Shown: in pieces, positions 1 to 9,058 of the stretch
Numbering within the stretch: position 1 is the first letter of the stretch
Layout: each line of letters starts with the position of its first letter
Assembly (NCBI RefSeq): GCF_014648915.1
Contig: NZ_BMSA01000005.1
Span: 1 to 64,000 of the forward strand
Length of the DNA stretch: 64,000 bases
Source: Streptomyces phaeofaciens
GTDB lineage: Bacteria; Actinomycetota; Actinomycetes; Streptomycetales; Streptomycetaceae
Direction: 5' to 3'
Position numbers and translations under genes: made by a program
The notes under the pieces: model-generated
What the model was told of the DNA's origin: nothing
Databases searched by the model: none
The model's input: only the letters and a program-made list of their open reading frames with translations

Positions 1-358
1 TCCAGGTTCCCGCTTTTGTTTCGCGGTTTCCTTTCCGGCGGTTCCGACTTTATCAGGGTTTTCCCGCCTCCCTGACCACCGTCCCGCAGGCATGCGGAAG
101 ATGATCCAGAGATTAGGATCTGACAAGTTGGATGCTGCTCGGCAAGTGCGCTCGATCGCGTCGCTCACCCTCAAGCAGGAGTACGACTGTACACGCGGCC
201 GCAGAGCGCGTGCAAATCGATTAGGGTAGTGGTCTAGACCACGGATCGGGAGCTCTCGTGCGGAACCGGTACTTCATATGACATACCCTGCTGCACAGTG
301 CGCCGACCTGGACAGGCAGTAACGGCCCATGTACATCTCCACCCCTGGGAGGCTTCCC
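1..358. other. non-coding region upstream of crr
   Basis: No convincing gene is seen in this stretch; the reading frames crossing it are shadows of crr. It is less GC-rich than the coding DNA and should hold the crr-ptsI promoter. A TAGGGT hexamer at 222-227 could be a -10 element, which would put the start of transcription near or inside the DasR-type palindrome at 228-242; no matching -35 hexamer is obvious. The gene to the left of the window edge is not visible. Confidence 0.6.
228..242. promoter_or_regulatory. DasR-responsive element (dre) upstream of crr-ptsI
   Basis: AGTGGTCTAGACCAC contains a perfect 14-bp palindrome (229-242) and matches the known DasR operator core TGGTCTAGACCA. DasR is the GntR-family N-acetylglucosamine regulator of Streptomyces, and the crr-ptsI operon is an established target. 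The site lies 117 bp upstream of the crr start codon, just after a possible -10 hexamer, so bound DasR would be expected to block transcription until glucosamine-6-phosphate releases it. Confidence 0.85.
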
Positions 359-808
359 ATGACCACCGTGACGTCCCCTCTCGCAGGACGCACCATCGGA
401 CTGGCAGCCGTGCCGGATCCGGTCTTCTCCGGGGCCATGGTCGGCCCGGGCACGGCGATCGACCCGGTGCGCGAGCCTTCCGAGGCCGTCGCACCCGTGG
501 ACGGAGTGATCGTCTCCCTCCACCCGCACGCCTTCGTCGTGGTCGACTCGGAGGGGCACGGCGTGCTCACCCATCTCGGCATCGACACCGTGCAGCTCAA
601 CGGCGAGGGCTTCGAGCTCCTCGTGAACAAGGGTGACAACGTGACCCGCGGCCAGAGCATCGTCCGCTGGAACCCGGCTTCGGTGGAAGCGGCCGGCAAG
701 TCCCCCGTGTGCCCGATCGTGGCCCTGGAGGCCACGGCCGACTCCCTCGGCGAACTCCGCGAAGACGGCGATGTCAAAGCCGGCGACGTTCTCTTTTCCT
801 GGCAGTGA
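359..808 (+). CDS. crr: PTS sugar-specific EIIA component (Crr)
   Basis: This 149-residue protein is the cytoplasmic EIIA(Glc/GlcNAc)-type phosphocarrier, passing phosphate from HPr to a membrane EIIB/EIIC sugar transporter. The family pattern is clear: HPHAF around residues 55-59 and LTHLGIDTVQL around 70-80. His72 corresponds to the phosphorylated histidine (E. coli His90) and His57 to the accessory histidine (E. coli His75). The ATG at 359 is preferred over one at 329 because a GGGAGG ribosome site at 347-352 precedes it and the protein then has the usual family length. ptsI follows 78 bp downstream on the same strand, so the two are probably one operon under the DasR box at 228-242. Confidence 0.95.
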   Translation: MTTVTSPLAGRTIGLAAVPDPVFSGAMVGPGTAIDPVREPSEAVAPVDGVIVSLHPHAFVVVDSEGHGVLTHLGIDTVQLNGEGFELLVNKGDNVTRGQSIVRWNPASVEAAGKSPVCPIVALEATADSLGELREDGDVKAGDVLFSWQ

Positions 809-886
809 TGCCCGCGCCGTCCTATGACGGCATACAGGACAACCACCGCGGCGGCGGGACCCGCCGCACTATCGGAGACGGGTGAG

Positions 887-2557
887 ATGGAGACAACGCT
901 GCGAGGCGTCGGCGTGAGTCACGGTGTGGCCATCGGCGAGGTTCGGCACATGGGAACGGCGGTGCTCGAACCGCCCGCCAAGCAGATCCCCCCGGAGGAC
1001 GCGGAGCGCGAGCAGGGGCGCGCCCGCAAGGCCGTGGACGCTGTGGCGGCCGACCTGATGGCGCGCGGCAACCTGGCCGGGGGCGAAGCTCAGGCGGTGC
1101 TCGAGGCACAGGCCATGATGGCGCAGGATCCCGAGCTGATGGCGGACGTGGACCGGCGGATCGCCGTCGGGAGCACGGCCGAGCGGGCCGTGTACGACGC
1201 GTTCGCCTCCTACCGCGAGCTGCTGGCGGGAGCGGGTGAGTACCTCGCCGGTCGGGTGGCCGACCTCGACGATGTGCGGAATCGTATCGTCGCCCGTCTG
1301 CTGGGCGTCCCGATGCCGGGTGTCCCGGACAGCGACGAGCCGTACGTCCTGGTGGCCCGGGACCTGGCGCCGGCCGACACCGCTCTGCTGGACCCGACGC
1401 TGGTCCTCGGTTTCGTGACCGAGGAGGGCGGGCCCACCAGTCACAGCGCGATTCTGGCGCGTGCGCTCGGTGTGCCGGCGGTCGTGGCCCTGCCTGGCGC
1501 CGGTGAGCTGGCCGAGGGAACGGTGATCGCCGTCGACGGCAGCACCGGCGAGATCTTCGTGAACCCGAGCGAGGAGAAGAAGGCCCAGCTCGAGGCGGCG
1601 GCCGCGGAGCGGAAGGCTGCGTTGTCCGCGTCGACCGGACCGGGTGCCACGGCCGACGGTCACAAGGTGCCGCTGCTGGCGAACGTGGGCGGTCCGGCCG
1701 ACGTGCCCGCCGCCGTCGAGGCGGGTGCGGAGGGCGTCGGTCTGTTCCGTACCGAGTTCCTCTTCCTCGACGACAGCAAGAACGCACCGTCCGAGGAGAA
1801 GCAGGTCGAGGCCTACCGGCAGGTGCTCGAGGCGTTCCCGGAGGGGCGCGTCGTCGTGCGGGTGCTGGACGCCGGTGCGGACAAGCCGCTGGAGTTCCTG
1901 ACCCCGGCCGACGAGCCGAACCCGGCGCTGGGTGTCCGTGGTCTGCGCACCCTGCTGGACCACCCGGATGTCCTGCGCACTCAGCTGACGGCGCTGGCGA
2001 AGGCCGCGGAAGGGCTGCCGGTCTACCTCGAGGTGATGGCTCCGATGGTGGCGGACCGTGCCGACGCCAAGGCGTTCGCGGACGCGTGCCGTGCGGCGGG
2101 GCTGCGGGCGAAGTTCGGCGCGATGGTGGAGATTCCGTCGGCCGCGCTGCGGGCCCGGTCGATCCTCCAGGAGGTCGAGTTCCTGTCGCTGGGCACGAAC
2201 GATCTCGCGCAGTACACCTTTGCCGCCGACCGGCAGGTGGGTGCGGTGTCCCGGCTGCAGGATCCGTGGCAGCCCGCGCTGCTCGACCTGGTCGCGCTGT
2301 CCGCCGAGGCGGCCAAGGCCGAGGGCAAGAGCTGTGGTGTGTGCGGTGAGGCCGCGTCCGACCCGCTGCTCGCGTGTGTGCTGACCGGTCTGGGCGTCAC
2401 CTCCCTGTCCATGGGTTCGGCGTCGATTCCTTACGTTCGGGCGGCGCTGGCGAAGTTCACGCTGGCGCAGTGTGAGCGGGCGGCCGCGGCGGCTCGTGCG
2501 TCGGACAGTGCCGAGGAGGCGCGCAACGCCGCGCAGGCCGTGCTGTCCGGCGAGTAG
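887..2557 (+). CDS. ptsI: phosphoenolpyruvate-protein phosphotransferase (PTS enzyme I)
   Basis: Enzyme I takes phosphate from PEP and hands it to HPr, the first step of every PTS sugar import. The 556-residue protein has the family order: an N-terminal HPr-binding/swivel region, the active-site stretch GGPTSHSAI with the phosphorylated His186, then a PEP-binding TIM barrel with GLFRTEFLF, EVMAPMV and SLGTNDLAQY. The ATG at 887 is chosen because the protein then begins METTLRGVGVSHG as in homologues, with GAGACGGG upstream; a start at 824 would add 21 unconserved residues. It lies directly after crr and ends at a strong hairpin. ptsH (HPr) is not in this window. Confidence 0.95.
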   Translation: METTLRGVGVSHGVAIGEVRHMGTAVLEPPAKQIPPEDAEREQGRARKAVDAVAADLMARGNLAGGEAQAVLEAQAMMAQDPELMADVDRRIAVGSTAERAVYDAFASYRELLAGAGEYLAGRVADLDDVRNRIVARLLGVPMPGVPDSDEPYVLVARDLAPADTALLDPTLVLGFVTEEGGPTSHSAILARALGVPAVVALPGAGELAEGTVIAVDGSTGEIFVNPSEEKKAQLEAAAAERKAALSASTGPGATADGHKVPLLANVGGPADVPAAVEAGAEGVGLFRTEFLFLDDSKNAPSEEKQVEAYRQVLEAFPEGRVVVRVLDAGADKPLEFLTPADEPNPALGVRGLRTLLDHPDVLRTQLTALAKAAEGLPVYLEVMAPMVADRADAKAFADACRAAGLRAKFGAMVEIPSAALRARSILQEVEFLSLGTNDLAQYTFAADRQVGAVSRLQDPWQPALLDLVALSAEAAKAEGKSCGVCGEAASDPLLACVLTGLGVTSLSMGSASIPYVRAALAKFTLAQCERAAAAARASDSAEEARNAAQAVLSGE

Positions 2558-2583
2558 CGGTCCGGGCCGGTGACCGGCCGGCG

Positions 2584-2621
2584 AGCAGGGGCGTTCCGTC
2601 TTCGGGCGGAGCGCCCCTGCT
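2584..2621. terminator. hairpin between convergent ptsI and hypothetical gene
   Basis: Two 15-bp arms, 2584-2598 and 2607-2621, pair with a single wobble around an 8-base loop. The hairpin lies 27 bp after the ptsI stop and just before the end of the oppositely oriented hypothetical gene, so it can terminate from both sides. There is no T-run, as is usual in Streptomyces. Confidence 0.7.
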
Positions 2622-2626
2622 GTGTG

Positions 2627-3556
2627 TCAGTGATGGTGGCCGGGCATCGGTCCTTCCAGGCCGTCCACCCCGAGCTCCGGTGGGAAGCAGTAGTCCACGC
2701 CGGACTCGGGTGAGATGAGGTCTCCCGAGTCGATGTCGGTGCAGTAGGCGTCGAAGACCTCGCCTGCGGTCAGGGCTTCGAGGCCGGCTCCGCGCATGCG
2801 CCAGCCGTAGATGCGGTCGGGGGTGTCGGGTGCGCTGGTGCGCATGACCAGGCCGCCGGGGCCTCGGGTGGCGAGGCCCAGGGCGAGGACGGTGGTGAAT
2901 TCGAGGGCTTCGGCGTCGTCGAGCCGGGTGGCGCCGCCTGCCGCCTCGTCCGCCTCTGCGTCCGCGTCCGCGTCCGCGTGGAGGACGGCGACGAGGGTCT
3001 CGGGTGTTCCCGTCACGCTGCAGACGAGGTGCCGGTCGCCGGGTGGTGCTGTGGCGAGGATGCGCAGGACGAGGTCGGAGGCGTGTGCGAAGGCCGCGCG
3101 GCCGATGTCCTCGCCGCAGGTCGAGCAGGTGCCGAGGCGGGCCAGGAGTGTGGCCGCGTACTCCCAGGTGGCCTGGCGTACGGCCTCGTCGACAAGGGCG
3201 GGCACGAGGTCGGCGAGGGGCTGGCCCTCGTAGGGGATCGTGGGGCCGGTCGTGGCGATCCGAGCGGTGAAGCGGGTGCGGTTCGCGGGGAGGTCGGGGT
3301 CGAGGCCCTTGGCTGTGCAGTACTCGGCGTACTCCTGGGGGTCGAAGAGGGCCAGTGTGGTGTGGCTGCCCTGTTGGGCGCGTGTCCTGAGGAGGTGTTC
3401 GACCTGGCGGAGGTAGGCGAGGTGGTCGTCGAAGGTGAAGCTGCGGTAGCGGCGCATGGCGCGGAAGTCGTGTTCGTCGGTGAGCAGGCCGATGGTGCCG
3501 GCGATCTCTCGGCGCAGGACCCGTCCCATGGTCCGGTCGTCGTCGGTGTGTGCCAT
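2627..3556 (-). CDS. conserved hypothetical protein with a CxxC motif
   Basis: This 309-residue soluble protein has no function I can recognise. Visible features are a possible metal or disulfide CSTC motif near the middle, an acidic Asp-Ala run (DADADADA, coded by a short 6-bp repeat near 2960) and a C-terminal PGHHH tail. The ATG at 3556 is preferred because a GGGGG ribosome site sits five bases upstream; a GTG six codons earlier has none. It is transcribed alone, convergent with ptsI and about 270 bp downstream of the acetoacetyl-CoA synthetase gene. Codon use is typical of the genome, so it is a real gene; its position next to ptsI gives no clear clue to its job. Confidence 0.8.
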   Translation of the reverse strand: MAHTDDDRTMGRVLRREIAGTIGLLTDEHDFRAMRRYRSFTFDDHLAYLRQVEHLLRTRAQQGSHTTLALFDPQEYAEYCTAKGLDPDLPANRTRFTARIATTGPTIPYEGQPLADLVPALVDEAVRQATWEYAATLLARLGTCSTCGEDIGRAAFAHASDLVLRILATAPPGDRHLVCSVTGTPETLVAVLHADADADAEADEAAGGATRLDDAEALEFTTVLALGLATRGPGGLVMRTSAPDTPDRIYGWRMRGAGLEALTAGEVFDAYCTDIDSGDLISPESGVDYCFPPELGVDGLEGPMPGHHH

Positions 3557-3756
3557 GTTTCCCCCTGTGTGCACAGTCGATCAATGCTCACTCACAGTAA
3601 TCGACGGCACTGACAACGGGCTCGGCGTGAGCCGCTCACAGGCCCGGCCACTGGTTAATTGTGCAGGTCAGAGAAACATCTGGGCCGAGGACGGGCCGTT
3701 CGGGGGAGCCGGTCGGCGGTGACGACGAGTGGTCGATCCGGTCGGCGGTGTGCGGA

Positions 3757-3795
3757 CGGCCCCGGATTCGCCATGGCCGGGCGAGTCCGGGGCCG
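3757..3795 (-). terminator. hairpin downstream of acetoacetyl-CoA synthetase gene
   Basis: Two 16-bp arms (3757-3772 and 3780-3795) match with one wobble pair around a seven-base loop. The hairpin lies 31 bp after the end of the leftward acetoacetyl-CoA synthetase gene and before the next leftward gene, as expected for its terminator. Confidence 0.65.
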
Positions 3796-3825
3796 CCGTC
3801 GGGACAGACAGTGCTGCCGGCTCGG

Positions 3826-5802
3826 TCAGGCGCGCTTGCGGGCCAGCTCCTCGTAGAAGTGGAGGAGGTCGAGGTTGTCGATGGAGCCGGGGTTGACCGC
3901 CTTTTCCAGTGGAGTGCCCTGGAGGAGGCGCTTGACCGGGACCTCGATGCGTTTGCCGGTGAGGGTGTGCGGGACGCCGGGGACCTCGATGACCTCGTCG
4001 GGGACGTGGCGCGGCGAGAGCTCTTCGCGGATGGCCTGTTTGATGCGGCCGAGGAGGGCGTCGTCGAGGACGGCCTGGGGAGCGAGGTGCACGAAGAGGG
4101 GCATCCAGTAGCCGCCGTCGGGCTGTTCGATGCCGATGACCAGGGATTCCTTGATCTCGGGGAGCCGTTCGACGACCTCGTAGATGTCGGCGGAGCCCAT
4201 GCGTACGCCCTGGCGGTTGAGCGTGGAGTCGGAGCGGCCGTGGATGACGACCGAACCGCGTGAGGTGACGGTGATCCAGTCGCCGTGGCGCCAGACGCCG
4301 GGATACGTGTCGAAGTAGCTGTCGTGGTAGCGGCTGCCGTCGGGGTCGTTCCAGAAGTGGACCGGCATGGACGGCATGGGGTTGGTGACGACGAGTTCGC
4401 CGACCTCGTCGATGACAGGCCGGCCGCTCGGGTCCCAGGACTGGAGGTCGGTGCCGAGGCCGGGGGCCTGGAGTTCGCCGGTGTACACGGGGAGGGTCGG
4501 GACGGCTCCGGCGAAGCAGGAGCACACGTCCGTGCCGCCGCTGACGGAGGCGATCCACAGGTCGTCCCCGCTCGCTGCGAACTCGTCGTGCAGCCAGCGG
4601 AAGCCGTCGGGCGGGAGCGGTGATCCCGTGGTGGCGACGCACTGGACCGTGGAGAGGTCGAAGTCGCGGGAGGGGTGCACCCCGGCCTTGCGGCAGGCCA
4701 TGACGTAGGCCGCCGAGGTGCCGTAGAGGGTGGCTCCGGTGCGTTCGGCGATGCGCCACTGGGCGGCGGTGTCGGGGTAGCCGGGACTGCCGTCGTAGAG
4801 GACGATCGTCGTGCCGGTCAGGAGGCCGGAGACGAGGAAGTTCCACATCATCCAGCCGGTCGAGGTGTACCAGAAGAAACGGTCCTCGGGGCCGAGGTCG
4901 CAGTGCAGGCCCAGCTGCTTGAGGTGTTCGACCAGGATGCCGCCCTGGGACTGGACGATGGCCTTGGGCAGGCCGGTCGTGCCGGAGGAGTAGAGCACCC
5001 ACAGGGGGTGGTCGAAGGGGACCGGCGCGAAGACGGGTTCCTCGTTCGCGGCCGTGAGGGCCGACCACTCCAGGGCGCCTTCGGGGGCCTCGGTGCCCAG
5101 GAGCGGGACGTGGACGACGGCGCGCAGGGTGGGCAGCTCGCGGCGGAGTTCGGCGACGGTGTCGCGGCGGTCGTGCTCCTTGCCGCCGTAGCGGTAGCCG
5201 TCGACGGTGAACAGGACGACGGGTTCGACCTGCTGGAAGCGGTCGAGGACGCTGCGGGCGCCGAAGTCGGGGGCGCAGGAGGTCCAGACACCGCCGACCG
5301 CGGCCGTGGCGAGGAGCGCGACGACGGCCTGCGGGATGTTCGGGAGGTAGCCGCTGATCCGGTCGCCGGGGCGGACGCCGAGGGTGCGCAGCTCGGCGGC
5401 GAGGGAGCCGACCTGGCCGCGCAGCTCGCCCCAGGTCACCGGCTGCGGTTCATGGGTCTCGTCGACATACAGCAGGGCCGGTTCGTCCGGGCGGGTGGCG
5501 GCGGCGCGCAGGGCGTGCTCGGCGTAGTTGAGGGTGGCTCCGGGGAACCACTGGGCGCCGGGCATGGACCGGTCGCCCAGCACGCGCGTGTGCGGGGTCG
5601 AGAACCGTACGTCGAACCATTCCGTGACGGCTTCCCAGAACGTGTCCAGTTCGTCCACGGACCAGCGGTGCAGGGCCGGATAGCCCCCTGCTGCCGGGGC
5701 TCCGTGGCGCTCGGCCGCCCAGGTCTGGAATTTGGTGACCTGGGCCTGTGCGATGCGGTGCGGATCGGGCCGCCAGAGCGGCTCGGGGTTCAGGGTCGAC
5801 AT
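3826..5802 (-). CDS. acetoacetyl-CoA synthetase
   Basis: The 658-residue protein belongs to the ANL superfamily of AMP-forming ligases and most resembles acetoacetate-CoA ligase, which activates acetoacetate with ATP and CoA in the cytoplasm. Visible motifs are an N-terminal ACAS-type segment (WFPGATLNYAEHAL), the P-loop-like YSSGTTGLPK near residue 268, the A5-A8 region with HGDWITVTSRGSVVIHGRSDSTLNRQGVR, and the C-terminal GKRIEVPVK holding the catalytic lysine. The ATG at 5802 has GGAG nine bases upstream and gives the usual family length; the frame stays open far upstream but that part looks non-coding. The gene is divergent from the GH31 gene. Acetyl-CoA synthetase is a less likely alternative given the length and N-terminus. 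Confidence 0.88.
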   Translation of the reverse strand: MSTLNPEPLWRPDPHRIAQAQVTKFQTWAAERHGAPAAGGYPALHRWSVDELDTFWEAVTEWFDVRFSTPHTRVLGDRSMPGAQWFPGATLNYAEHALRAAATRPDEPALLYVDETHEPQPVTWGELRGQVGSLAAELRTLGVRPGDRISGYLPNIPQAVVALLATAAVGGVWTSCAPDFGARSVLDRFQQVEPVVLFTVDGYRYGGKEHDRRDTVAELRRELPTLRAVVHVPLLGTEAPEGALEWSALTAANEEPVFAPVPFDHPLWVLYSSGTTGLPKAIVQSQGGILVEHLKQLGLHCDLGPEDRFFWYTSTGWMMWNFLVSGLLTGTTIVLYDGSPGYPDTAAQWRIAERTGATLYGTSAAYVMACRKAGVHPSRDFDLSTVQCVATTGSPLPPDGFRWLHDEFAASGDDLWIASVSGGTDVCSCFAGAVPTLPVYTGELQAPGLGTDLQSWDPSGRPVIDEVGELVVTNPMPSMPVHFWNDPDGSRYHDSYFDTYPGVWRHGDWITVTSRGSVVIHGRSDSTLNRQGVRMGSADIYEVVERLPEIKESLVIGIEQPDGGYWMPLFVHLAPQAVLDDALLGRIKQAIREELSPRHVPDEVIEVPGVPHTLTGKRIEVPVKRLLQGTPLEKAVNPGSIDNLDLLHFYEELARKRA

Positions 5803-6015
5803 GGGGCGGCTCCGGACTCTGCGCGTCGTGTGCGTCGCCCGCGCACGAGCTGGGGTGGTGCGCGGTGCGCGGCTGACAGGGACGATGCCATGTGATCGAC
5901 TTCTGCACCAGGGTGAGCCCCACACAGTCCGTGTCGTGAAGATGTGGTCCCGGCATAGGTGAACGGCAGTTGAACGACACGCGCGTGTGGAGCGGCAAGT
6001 GGCAGGGTGAGCAGT

Positions 6016-8379
6016 ATGAACGGTCGTGACCTGGTGCGTTCGATGAAGAGGGTCGGTTCGGTGGGAGCGTCCCAGGGGTTGCGCACCGTGCGGGCGGCGT
6101 GGCGCAGGAGGCGTGCCGATGCCGCCGGGCTGCCCGCGCGGGGTGCCGAGCGCGCGCGGGTACCGGGTCCGGTGCAGGAGGTGGAGCCGGCGCCCGGTGG
6201 CGGGACGCTGCGGTTCAGCCGGTCGGAGCTCAGGATCCTCGTCGCCGTGAACGGGGCGGTGTTCTGGGGCTGGGACGGGGCCGGGCCGGAGCCGTCGTAC
6301 GCGCTGGCCGGCCGTTGTCCCGAGCCGGACCCGCGGGCGGTGCTGGAGCCGGACAAGGACGGCGGCTGGCGGGTGGTGGCCGAGCGGGTGACGGTGGTGG
6401 TCTCGCGGCACGGTGCGATCGAGGTGTGCACGCCGGGCGGTGTGATGTTGCGCCGGGAGATGCCGCCGCGCTGGTGGGAGCCGCAGGACGGGGGTGCGGC
6501 GCGCTGGATGCAGCGGTCGGAGGTGGCGGCGGACGCGCGCTTCTTCGGTCTGGGCGGGCGGGCGTCCGGGCCGCGTCTGCGCAGTGGGACGTACCGGCTG
6601 TGGAACACGGATCCCGGGCGGGCCTTCGGCCGCGGGGACGACCCGCTGTATCTGACGATGCCGGTGCAGGTGGTGGTGTCCGACGCGGGCACGCATCTGA
6701 TGTTCCACGACACGTCCTGGGACGGCACGGTGACGCTGCGGGAGGGCGAGGAGGGTGCCGGTTCCGGGCACGACCGGGCCGGGGCGTGCGAGCTGCGGAT
6801 GGACGGCGGCCCGCTGCGCTGCTGGGTGATGGTGGGTACTCCCGCGCGCGTGCTGCTCGCCTGGGCCTCGCTGACCGGGGCGCCGGCGCTGCCTCCCGCG
6901 TGGGCTCTGGGTCACCATCACGCGCGTTGGGGCTTCGGCAGTGAGCAGGAGGTGCGCCGGGTCGTGGCCGGCTACCAGGAGCACGGTCTGCCGCTGGACG
7001 CGGTGCATCTGGACATCGACCACTACGACGAGCACCAGGTGTTCACCGTGGACCAGGATCGTTTCCCCAAGCTCGCGGTGCTCGCGGAGGAGCTGCGGCG
7101 GGACGGGATCCGGCTGGTGTCGATCGTCGACCCGGCGGTGCGGGCCACGCCGGGCAACGCGGTCTACGACAGCGGGCTCGCGGCGGACGTGTTCGTGCGG
7201 GACGCCTCGGGGCAGCTGGTCGAGGGTGTGGTGTGGCCGGGTGAGGCGGTCTTCCCCGATTTCACGCACGCGCGTGTGCGGCGCTGGTGGGGTGGTCTCT
7301 ACGCGGAGCGGACGGCGCAGGGGTTCTCCGGGTTCTGGCACGACATGAACGAGCCGACGTCGTTCGCCGCCTTCGGCGAGCCGACGCTGCCGCGGTCCGC
7401 CCGGCACGCTCTGGAGGGGCGCGGAGGCGATCACCGGGAGGCGCACAACGTCTATGGGCTGTGCATGGCCTGGGCGGCCTACGAGGGGCTGCGGGAGCTG
7501 GTGCCCGAGGAGCGTCCGTTCGTCTTCTCACGCTCGGGCTGGGCGGGTCTCCAGCGCTACGGCGGTACGTGGTCCGGTGATGTCGCCACGGGCTGGCCGG
7601 GGTTGCGCGCGTCGTTGTCGCTGGTGATGGGGCTCGGGCTGTGCGGGGTGCCGTACTCGGGGCCGGACGTGGGGGGATTCGACGGCAGTCCGTCGCCCGA
7701 GCTGTATCTGCGGTGGTTCCAGCTGGGGGCGTATCTGCCGCTGTTCCGTACGCACGCGAGTCTGAAGGCGGGCCGTCGGGAACCCTGGGAGTTCGGGCCC
7801 GAGGTGCTGGAGCACGCGCGTGCGGCGCTCGTCGAGCGTCGGCGGCTGCTGCCGTACCTCACGACGCTGGCGTATCTGGCCCGGCGTACCGGGGCTCCTT
7901 ATGTGCGGCCGCTGTGGTGGGGTTCGCCCGAGGACCGGGCGCTGCGGGACTGTGAGGACGCCTTCCTGCTGGGTGACTGCCTGCTGGTGGCGCCGGTGCT
8001 CGACCCGGGGGCGGACCGGCGCGCGGTGCAGCTGCCGCGGGGGCTCTGGTACGACACGGCCACGGGGCGGTCGTACCGGGGGCCGGGGCAGGTGGTCGTG
8101 GACGCGCCGCTGTCCCGGATCCCGGTGTTCGCGCGCGCGGGTGCCGTCATACCGGTGCGCGGGGACGAGGGGCTGGAGCTGGAGGTGTGGGCCCCGGCCC
8201 GGGGCCGGTCGGGTGGCGGTCTGGTGGTGCGGGGTCTGGGCGACGGCTGGGAGGAGCCCGAGGTCGAGCGGTACGTCACCCGCCGGGCGGGCCGGCGGGT
8301 GCTCGTGGAGCGGGAGGGTGAGGACGGCGTGTACGAGCCGTCCCACCCTGTGCGCGTGCGCGGCCTGGACGAGGGCTGA
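6016..8379 (+). CDS. glycoside hydrolase family 31 alpha-glucosidase
   Basis: The 787-residue protein is a GH31 retaining alpha-glycosidase, probably cytoplasmic as no signal peptide is seen. The barrel signature WHDMNEP holds the nucleophile Asp443, and GGTWSGD provides the acid/base Asp522. Before the barrel lies a beta-sandwich segment (about 60-280) and after it the usual C-terminal sheet domains. The ATG at 6016 is taken; a GTG three codons earlier is possible. Alpha-xylosidase specificity cannot be excluded. The gene is divergent from acetoacetyl-CoA synthetase and ends 2 bp from the stop of the oppositely oriented NUDIX gene. Confidence 0.87.
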   Translation: MNGRDLVRSMKRVGSVGASQGLRTVRAAWRRRRADAAGLPARGAERARVPGPVQEVEPAPGGGTLRFSRSELRILVAVNGAVFWGWDGAGPEPSYALAGRCPEPDPRAVLEPDKDGGWRVVAERVTVVVSRHGAIEVCTPGGVMLRREMPPRWWEPQDGGAARWMQRSEVAADARFFGLGGRASGPRLRSGTYRLWNTDPGRAFGRGDDPLYLTMPVQVVVSDAGTHLMFHDTSWDGTVTLREGEEGAGSGHDRAGACELRMDGGPLRCWVMVGTPARVLLAWASLTGAPALPPAWALGHHHARWGFGSEQEVRRVVAGYQEHGLPLDAVHLDIDHYDEHQVFTVDQDRFPKLAVLAEELRRDGIRLVSIVDPAVRATPGNAVYDSGLAADVFVRDASGQLVEGVVWPGEAVFPDFTHARVRRWWGGLYAERTAQGFSGFWHDMNEPTSFAAFGEPTLPRSARHALEGRGGDHREAHNVYGLCMAWAAYEGLRELVPEERPFVFSRSGWAGLQRYGGTWSGDVATGWPGLRASLSLVMGLGLCGVPYSGPDVGGFDGSPSPELYLRWFQLGAYLPLFRTHASLKAGRREPWEFGPEVLEHARAALVERRRLLPYLTTLAYLARRTGAPYVRPLWWGSPEDRALRDCEDAFLLGDCLLVAPVLDPGADRRAVQLPRGLWYDTATGRSYRGPGQVVVDAPLSRIPVFARAGAVIPVRGDEGLELEVWAPARGRSGGGLVVRGLGDGWEEPEVERYVTRRAGRRVLVEREGEDGVYEPSHPVRVRGLDEG

Positions 8380-8381
8380 CG

Positions 8382-8918
8382 TCAGATGTAGCGGCCCTCG
8401 AAGAACGCGCGTACGGCGTACGCGTGCAGGGGGAAGGCGAGTTCCTCCGGCCGGTGCAGGAGGTGCCAGCCCTCCGTCTCGTCCGTGGCGGCCGATTCCG
8501 GCAGCCGGTCCGCGGGGCACTCGGGGAGGAGCCCGAAGAGCAGGATGTGGCCGTCGGGGGAGCTCATGGCGTCGGCGAGCCGTACCTCGCGGCTGGCGGC
8601 CTCGATGCCGGTCTCCTCCCGGAGTTCGCGGACGACGGCCTGTCGCCAGTCCTCCCGGTCGTCTATGTAGCCGCCGGGCAGGGCGATGCCTCCGCGCGCG
8701 GGGGGCACGGTTCGGGTGATGACGACCAGGGCGGTGCCCTTCGTGTCGTACACGGGCTGGAGCGCGACGGCCACCGGCAGCGGGTTGCGGTAGGCCACGG
8801 TGGCGCAGGCCGGACAGGTGCGGGGCCAGCCGGTGACGCCCTCCCCGTAGGGCGCTCCGCAGCTCGAACAGTGGGAGTCGCGCGCGGAGTTCGCGTGGGG
8901 GTGCAGAGTTTCGGACAC
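8382..8918 (-). CDS. NUDIX hydrolase with zinc ribbon
   Basis: This 178-residue protein has an N-terminal four-cysteine zinc ribbon (CSSCG ... CPAC, residues ~15-38) followed by a NUDIX domain whose box reads GGYIDDREDWRQAVVRELREETG. This layout is shared with NADH pyrophosphatase NudC and related nucleotide-sugar hydrolases, so it should cleave a nucleoside diphosphate linked to another moiety; the substrate is not evident. The GTG at 8918 is chosen because similarity to the family starts right after it, although the ribosome site is weak. It converges on the GH31 gene with only 2 bp between stop codons. Confidence 0.8.
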   Translation of the reverse strand: MSETLHPHANSARDSHCSSCGAPYGEGVTGWPRTCPACATVAYRNPLPVAVALQPVYDTKGTALVVITRTVPPARGGIALPGGYIDDREDWRQAVVRELREETGIEAASREVRLADAMSSPDGHILLFGLLPECPADRLPESAATDETEGWHLLHRPEELAFPLHAYAVRAFFEGRYI

Positions 8919-9023
8919 CCGGCGGAGCGTATCCGATCTTGCCGTGGGTGACGTACGCGAACGCCTCCACGGCCCTTGGCCCGTCCGGTGCCTGCCCAAT
9001 TCCCGGTGCGCGTGCCACACTCC

Positions 9024-9036
9024 TGACGTTCCGTCA
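9024..9036. promoter_or_regulatory. palindrome TGACG-N3-CGTCA upstream of DUF35-thiolase operon
   Basis: TGACGTTCCGTCA is an inverted repeat with 5-bp arms around a 3-bp centre, 22 bp upstream of the TTG start of the DUF35 gene. The same arms and spacing recur at 58223-58235 upstream of another operon. The form and position suggest a TetR-type operator; the cognate regulator is not identified. Confidence 0.5.
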
Positions 9037-9058
9037 GATCTGGTGCCGGGGAGGGCTC

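Noticed and set aside
5803..7446. N-terminal extension of acetoacetyl-CoA synthetase
   Set aside because: The upstream part runs antisense through the GH31 gene; the family start and ribosome site are at 5802.
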